This document shows positions 61,213 to 64,000 of a stretch of DNA of 64,000 nt, one piece after another. Source of the stretch: Cellulosimicrobium sp. CUA-896 (GTDB taxonomy: Bacteria > Actinomycetota > Actinomycetes > Actinomycetales > Cellulomonadaceae). The notes below the pieces were generated by a model. The model was not told where the DNA came from. It ran no database searches and saw only the letters and a program-made list of their open reading frames with translations. The stretch's first letter is position 1. Every line of letters starts with the position of its first letter. Made by a program: the position numbers and the translations under genes. Where the stretch lies: the NCBI RefSeq assembly GCF_001942335.1, contig NZ_MKKH01000001.1, positions 1 through 64,000 of the forward strand. The letters are read 5' to 3'.

Positions 61213-62524
61213 TCAGGGCCGCCCGAGCGCGCGGTAGGTCCATCCGGCGTCGCGCCACGCGTGAGGGTCGAGCACGTTGCGCCCGTCGAGGATGTGCCGA
61301 GCCGCCACCTTCTGCGCGAGATCGTCCGGGTCGAGCTCGCGGTACTCGGGCCATTCCGTGAGGAGGAGGACGATCTCCGCACCGGAGACGGCCTCGTCGA
61401 ACGACTCGGTCACGGTGAGCTCGGGGTGCAGCCGACGTGCGTTCGGCACCGCCTGTGGGTCCGTGACCCGCACGAGCGCGCCTGACGGGCGAGCTGCACG
61501 GCGACGTCGAGCGCCGGGGAGTCGCGGATGTCGTCGCTGTTCGGCTTGAACGCGGCTCCGAGCACCGCGACGTGCTTGCCGATGATCGAGCCGTCGAGAA
61601 CCTCGCGGGTGAGATCGACCATCCGTACTCGGCGCCGGGTGTTGATGGCGTCGATCTCCTTGAGGAAGGCGACGGCTTGGTCCGCCCCGAGCTCGCCCGC
61701 GCGTGCCATGAAGGCCCTGATGTCCTTGGGCAGGCAGCCACCACCGAAGCCGAGGCCGGCGTTGAGGAACTTGCGCCCGATGCGCTCGTCGTACCCGATC
61801 GCGTCCGCGAGGCGCGTGACGTCGGCACCCGTCTCCTCGCACAGCTCGGCCATGGCGTTGATGAAGGAGATCTTCGTCGCGAGGAACGAGTTCGCAGCGA
61901 CCTTGACCAGCTCTGCGGTCGCGTAGTCGGTGACGATGCGCGGCGTTCGCTCCGAGAGAGGGGCCTCGTAGACCGCGTCGAGCAGCTCGACCGCACGCTC
62001 TCCCGCGGCACCAACAGGTACGCCGTAGACGATGCGGTCCGGATGGAGCGTGTCCTTCACCGCGAACCCCTCGCGCAGGAACTCGGGGTTCCAGGCCAGT
62101 GTGGCGCCGGTCGAACCTGACTCCAGCCGCTCCGCGATCGTGGCGGCCGTACCGACGGGCACCGTGGACTTGCCCACGACGAGGTCTCCGGGACGCAGGT
62201 GCGGTACGAGAGCCGCGATCGCCGCGTCGACGAAGCGCAGGTCCGCCGCGTACTCCCCGTCGCGCTGCGGGGTCCCGACACAGACGAAGTGGGCGTCCGA
62301 GCCCGCGACGGCCGCGAGGTCGGTCCCGAAGCGCAGAGTCCCGTGGCGGTCGCCTCGGCGAGAAGCTCCGGAAGACCGGGTTCGAAGAACGGCGCCCGGC
62401 CCGCGGTGAGCGCGGCAATCTTCGCCTCATCCACGTCGATGCCGACCACGTCGTGGCCGAGCTTGGCCATGCACGCGGCGTGCACCGCTCCGAGGTACCC
62501 GCACCCGATGACTGAGATTCTCAC
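61213..62524 (-). CDS. ugd: UDP-glucose 6-dehydrogenase, two frameshifts
   Basis: NAD-dependent enzyme converting UDP-glucose to UDP-glucuronate for capsule or wall polymers. Rossmann motif RISVIGCGYLGAVHAACMAK; then DLVVGKSTVPVGT, AWNPEFLREGFAVKDTLHPD, VKVAANSFLATKISFINAMA; catalytic Cys in GLGFGGGCLPKDIRAF; NAD/UDP-binding AVLGAAFKPNSDDIRDSPAL. One base is lost near 62340 (EATATG / TLRFGTDLAAVAG) and one near 61485 (VQLARQ / GALVRVTDPQAV). Repaired length is about 438. GTG 62524 begins the conserved N-terminus and has GAGAGGA upstream. Confidence 0.94.
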
Positions 62525-62550
62525 GCGAACGTCCTCTCCCGGCAGACAGT

Positions 62551-62578
62551 GCTCCGGAGGCTATCCGACCTCCGGAGC
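62551..62578. promoter_or_regulatory. 10-bp dyad overlapping the probable ugd -10 box
   Basis: GCTCCGGAGG (62551-62560) / CCTCCGGAGC (62569-62578), loop CTATCCGA. A minus-strand TAGCCT (62563-62558) lies across its arm and loop, at a distance fitting a start about 27 nt before the ugd GTG. It is a candidate operator; the regulator is unknown. Confidence 0.5.
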
Positions 62579-62666
62579 CCGCTCACGAATCAGACGCGCG
62601 GACGCGCGACGCTCCGCGCAGCCCCGCGGCGTCGTCCGGCGGCGTCGAGACCCGTCGCGAGGCCGC

Positions 62667-62672
62667 TAGGCT
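62667..62672 (+). promoter_or_regulatory. -10 box, wbbL-like gene
   Basis: TAGGCT ends 8 nt before the ATG at 62681; leaderless arrangement. Confidence 0.5.
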
Positions 62673-62680
62673 CGCGTGCC

Positions 62681-63562
62681 ATGCCCGCCGTCGGCCACCC
62701 GGCCCCCTCCGTCCGCGTCGTGTGCGTCATCTTCAACCCCGGGGGCGAGCTCAACGCCTTCGCGGCATCGCTCGCCACCGCGACGAGCGCAACCTACGAG
62801 CTGGTCCTCGTGAACAACGGCGCCCCCAACGACGTCGCCCGGTCGCTCGTCGACTCGGGGGCCGCACGGCTCGTCGAGTCCGGCGGCAACGTGGGGTACG
62901 GGCGCGCGGCCAACCTCGGGGCGCGCGGGTCGACGGCGCCGTGGCTGGTCGTCGCCAACCCCGACGTCGTCTGGCACCCCGGCTCCCTCGACGCCTTGTT
63001 GGGCGCCGCGGCGCGGCACCCCCGGGCAGGGGCGTTCGGACCGAAGATCCTCGACGAGGACGGCACCGTCTACCCGTCCGCCCGGGCGATCCCGTCGCTG
63101 GGGCTGGGCGCTGGCCACGCCCTGCTCGCGAGAGCGTGGCCCTCGAACCCGATCTCGCGCCGCTACCGCCGGGAGAACGCGACCGAGCACGACACCGAGC
63201 GCCCCGTCGGATGGCTGTCAGGAGCACTGCTGCTCCTGCGCCGCGAGGCGTTCGAGGACGTGCAGGGCTTCGACACCGCGTACTTCATGTTCTTCGAGGA
63301 CCTGGACCTCGGCGAGCGTCTGGGCTCCTCGGGCTGGGAGAACGTCGTCGTGCCGTCCGCGACGGTGACGCACGCCCAGGGCACGTCGTGGAAGCGCACG
63401 CCGGAGCCGATGATCCGGGCGCACCACGCGAGTGCGCGACGGTACGTGCGCGGCAGGTACCGACGCTGGTACCAGGCACCGGTTCGGTGGTCCGTCGTCC
63501 TGGGTCTGCACGCCAGGGAGCTCGCCGAGGTCGCGCTGTCGCGCCGAGCCCGGAGTCGCTAG
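62681..63562 (+). CDS. wbbL: Family 2 glycosyltransferase, WbbL-like rhamnosyltransferase
   Basis: 293 residues, GT-A fold. [20 protein letters not shown] begins the nucleotide fold; [17 protein letters not shown] and [14 protein letters not shown] hold the DxD-like metal site; [20 protein letters not shown] and [13 protein letters not shown] contain the catalytic-base region (EDLDL). This wording matches rhamnosyltransferases of the WbbL family, which attach rhamnose to the lipid-linked wall-polymer primer. Directly followed by rmlA, which makes the dTDP-rhamnose precursor. The frame is intact. Confidence 0.87.
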   Translation: MPAVGHPAPSVRVVCVIFNPGGELNAFAASLATATSATYELVLVNNGAPNDVARSLVDSGAARLVESGGNVGYGRAANLGARGSTAPWLVVANPDVVWHPGSLDALLGAAARHPRAGAFGPKILDEDGTVYPSARAIPSLGLGAGHALLARAWPSNPISRRYRRENATEHDTERPVGWLSGALLLLRREAFEDVQGFDTAYFMFFEDLDLGERLGSSGWENVVVPSATVTHAQGTSWKRTPEPMIRAHHASARRYVRGRYRRWYQAPVRWSVVLGLHARELAEVALSRRARSR

Positions 63563-63577
63563 TCGTCGCCGGTACGG

Positions 63578-63583
63578 CACAAT
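63578..63583 (+). promoter_or_regulatory. -10 box, rmlA
   Basis: CACAAT ends 7 nt before the ATG at 63591, in the 28-bp gap after wbbL; leaderless arrangement, weaker match. Confidence 0.35.
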
Positions 63584-63590
63584 GGCGCGC

Positions 63591-64000
63591 ATGCGTGGAA
63601 TCATCCTGGCCGGCGGCTCCGGCACCCGACTGCACCCGATCACCCTCGGGGTGAGCAAGCAGCTCGTCCCGGTCTACGACAAGCCGATGATCTACTACCC
63701 GCTCTCGACGTTGATCGCGGCGGGGATCCGGGACATCCTCGTCATCACGACACCGCACGACGCCGAGCAGTTCCGGCGTCTCCTGGGCGACGGCTCCCAG
63801 TTCGGCGTCAACATCGAGTTCACCGTCCAGGCGGAGCCCAACGGCCTGGCTCAGGCGTTCGTGCTCGGCGAGACGTTCGTCGGCGGCGAATCCGTGGCGC
63901 TCGTCCTCGGCGACAACATCTTCTACGGGCCCGGCCTCGGCACCCAGCTCACGCGGTTCGACGACCTCGACGGCGGCGCGGTGTTCGCATACCGCGTGGC
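63591..64000 (+). CDS. rmlA: Glucose-1-phosphate thymidylyltransferase, 3' end outside the window
   Basis: First 136 residues of RmlA/RfbA, which joins glucose 1-phosphate to dTTP as the first step of dTDP-rhamnose synthesis. The nucleotide-binding signature is [20 protein letters not shown] with [20 protein letters not shown]; later parts are [17 protein letters not shown] and [13 protein letters not shown], which holds the metal-binding Asp. The gene runs off the right edge with the frame open. It is preceded by the rhamnosyltransferase gene, so precursor supply and use are adjacent. Confidence 0.96.
   Translation, partial: MRGIILAGGSGTRLHPITLGVSKQLVPVYDKPMIYYPLSTLIAAGIRDILVITTPHDAEQFRRLLGDGSQFGVNIEFTVQAEPNGLAQAFVLGETFVGGESVALVLGDNIFYGPGLGTQLTRFDDLDGGAVFAYRV

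Overview
The window reads as a chromosomal segment of a very GC-rich actinobacterium of the order Micrococcales. Its gene content (2-oxoglutarate metabolism enzyme Kgd, SigR/RsrA, MtrAB-LpqB, WhiB, bL37, DUF3499, DUF5719, TIGR03089, Rv3235-like protein) fits a Cellulosimicrobium/Cellulomonas-type organism; that genus-level placement is inference. No tRNA, rRNA, insertion sequence, integrase or CRISPR array was seen.

Layout. 1-3.5 kb: 3' part of kgd, ending at a bidirectional terminator. 3.5-8.1 kb: aldo/keto reductase, aldose-1-epimerase-like protein, a degenerate SGNH-hydrolase protein, a PadR/DUF4097 pair and a 24-codon gene for ribosomal protein bL37. 8.1-14.3 kb: rsrA/sigR, ferritin, a DoxX membrane protein with a histone-like tail, aroA-rsgA and hisN. 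14.3-19.7 kb: an envelope-flavoured cluster of unknown role (DUF6912-like, CpaE-like ATPase, SAF/CpaB-like protein, small helix-turn-helix protein, a possible LSm-like protein, LysM protein, Rv3235-like protein). 19.8-30.8 kb: secA, a YcaQ-family gene, hpf, comF, lpqB, mtrB, mtrA. 31-40.2 kb: a membrane/MoxR/DUF58 module matching the mycobacterial Rv3689-Rv3695 set. 40.1-43.8 kb: acyltransferase and a NarL-type two-component system. 43.9-49.3 kb: ahcY and a divergent glycine betaine ABC transporter. 49.5-60.2 kb: Trm112-like, manB, an inserted amidase plus Tat-exported protein, DUF3499, metallopeptidase-like, DUF5719, a giant GT2 membrane protein and whiB2. 60.4 kb to the end: TIGR03089 protein, ugd, a WbbL-like rhamnosyltransferase and the start of rmlA.

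How the genes connect. Much of the window follows an old actinobacterial core order (in M. tuberculosis secA1-hpf-comF-lpqB-mtrB-mtrA-sahH and manB-Rv3258c-Rv3259-whiB2), interrupted by lineage-specific insertions. Many products act on the envelope: Sec export, MtrAB-LpqB cell-cycle signalling, sugar-nucleotide supply (ManB, Ugd, RmlA) and cell-wall glycosyltransferases. Others deal with thiol/oxidative stress, osmoprotection and ribosome hibernation.

Two cautions apply throughout. First, about 24 reading-frame breaks occur in otherwise well-conserved genes, and every one behaves as a single-base loss, mostly inside or beside short runs of G or C. They look like sequencing errors, so broken genes are annotated here as full-length CDS with the break position given, not as pseudogenes. 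Second, about a dozen genes have a -10-like hexamer (TANNNT type) ending only 6-8 nt before the start codon, which suggests widespread leaderless transcription and was used to choose several starts.
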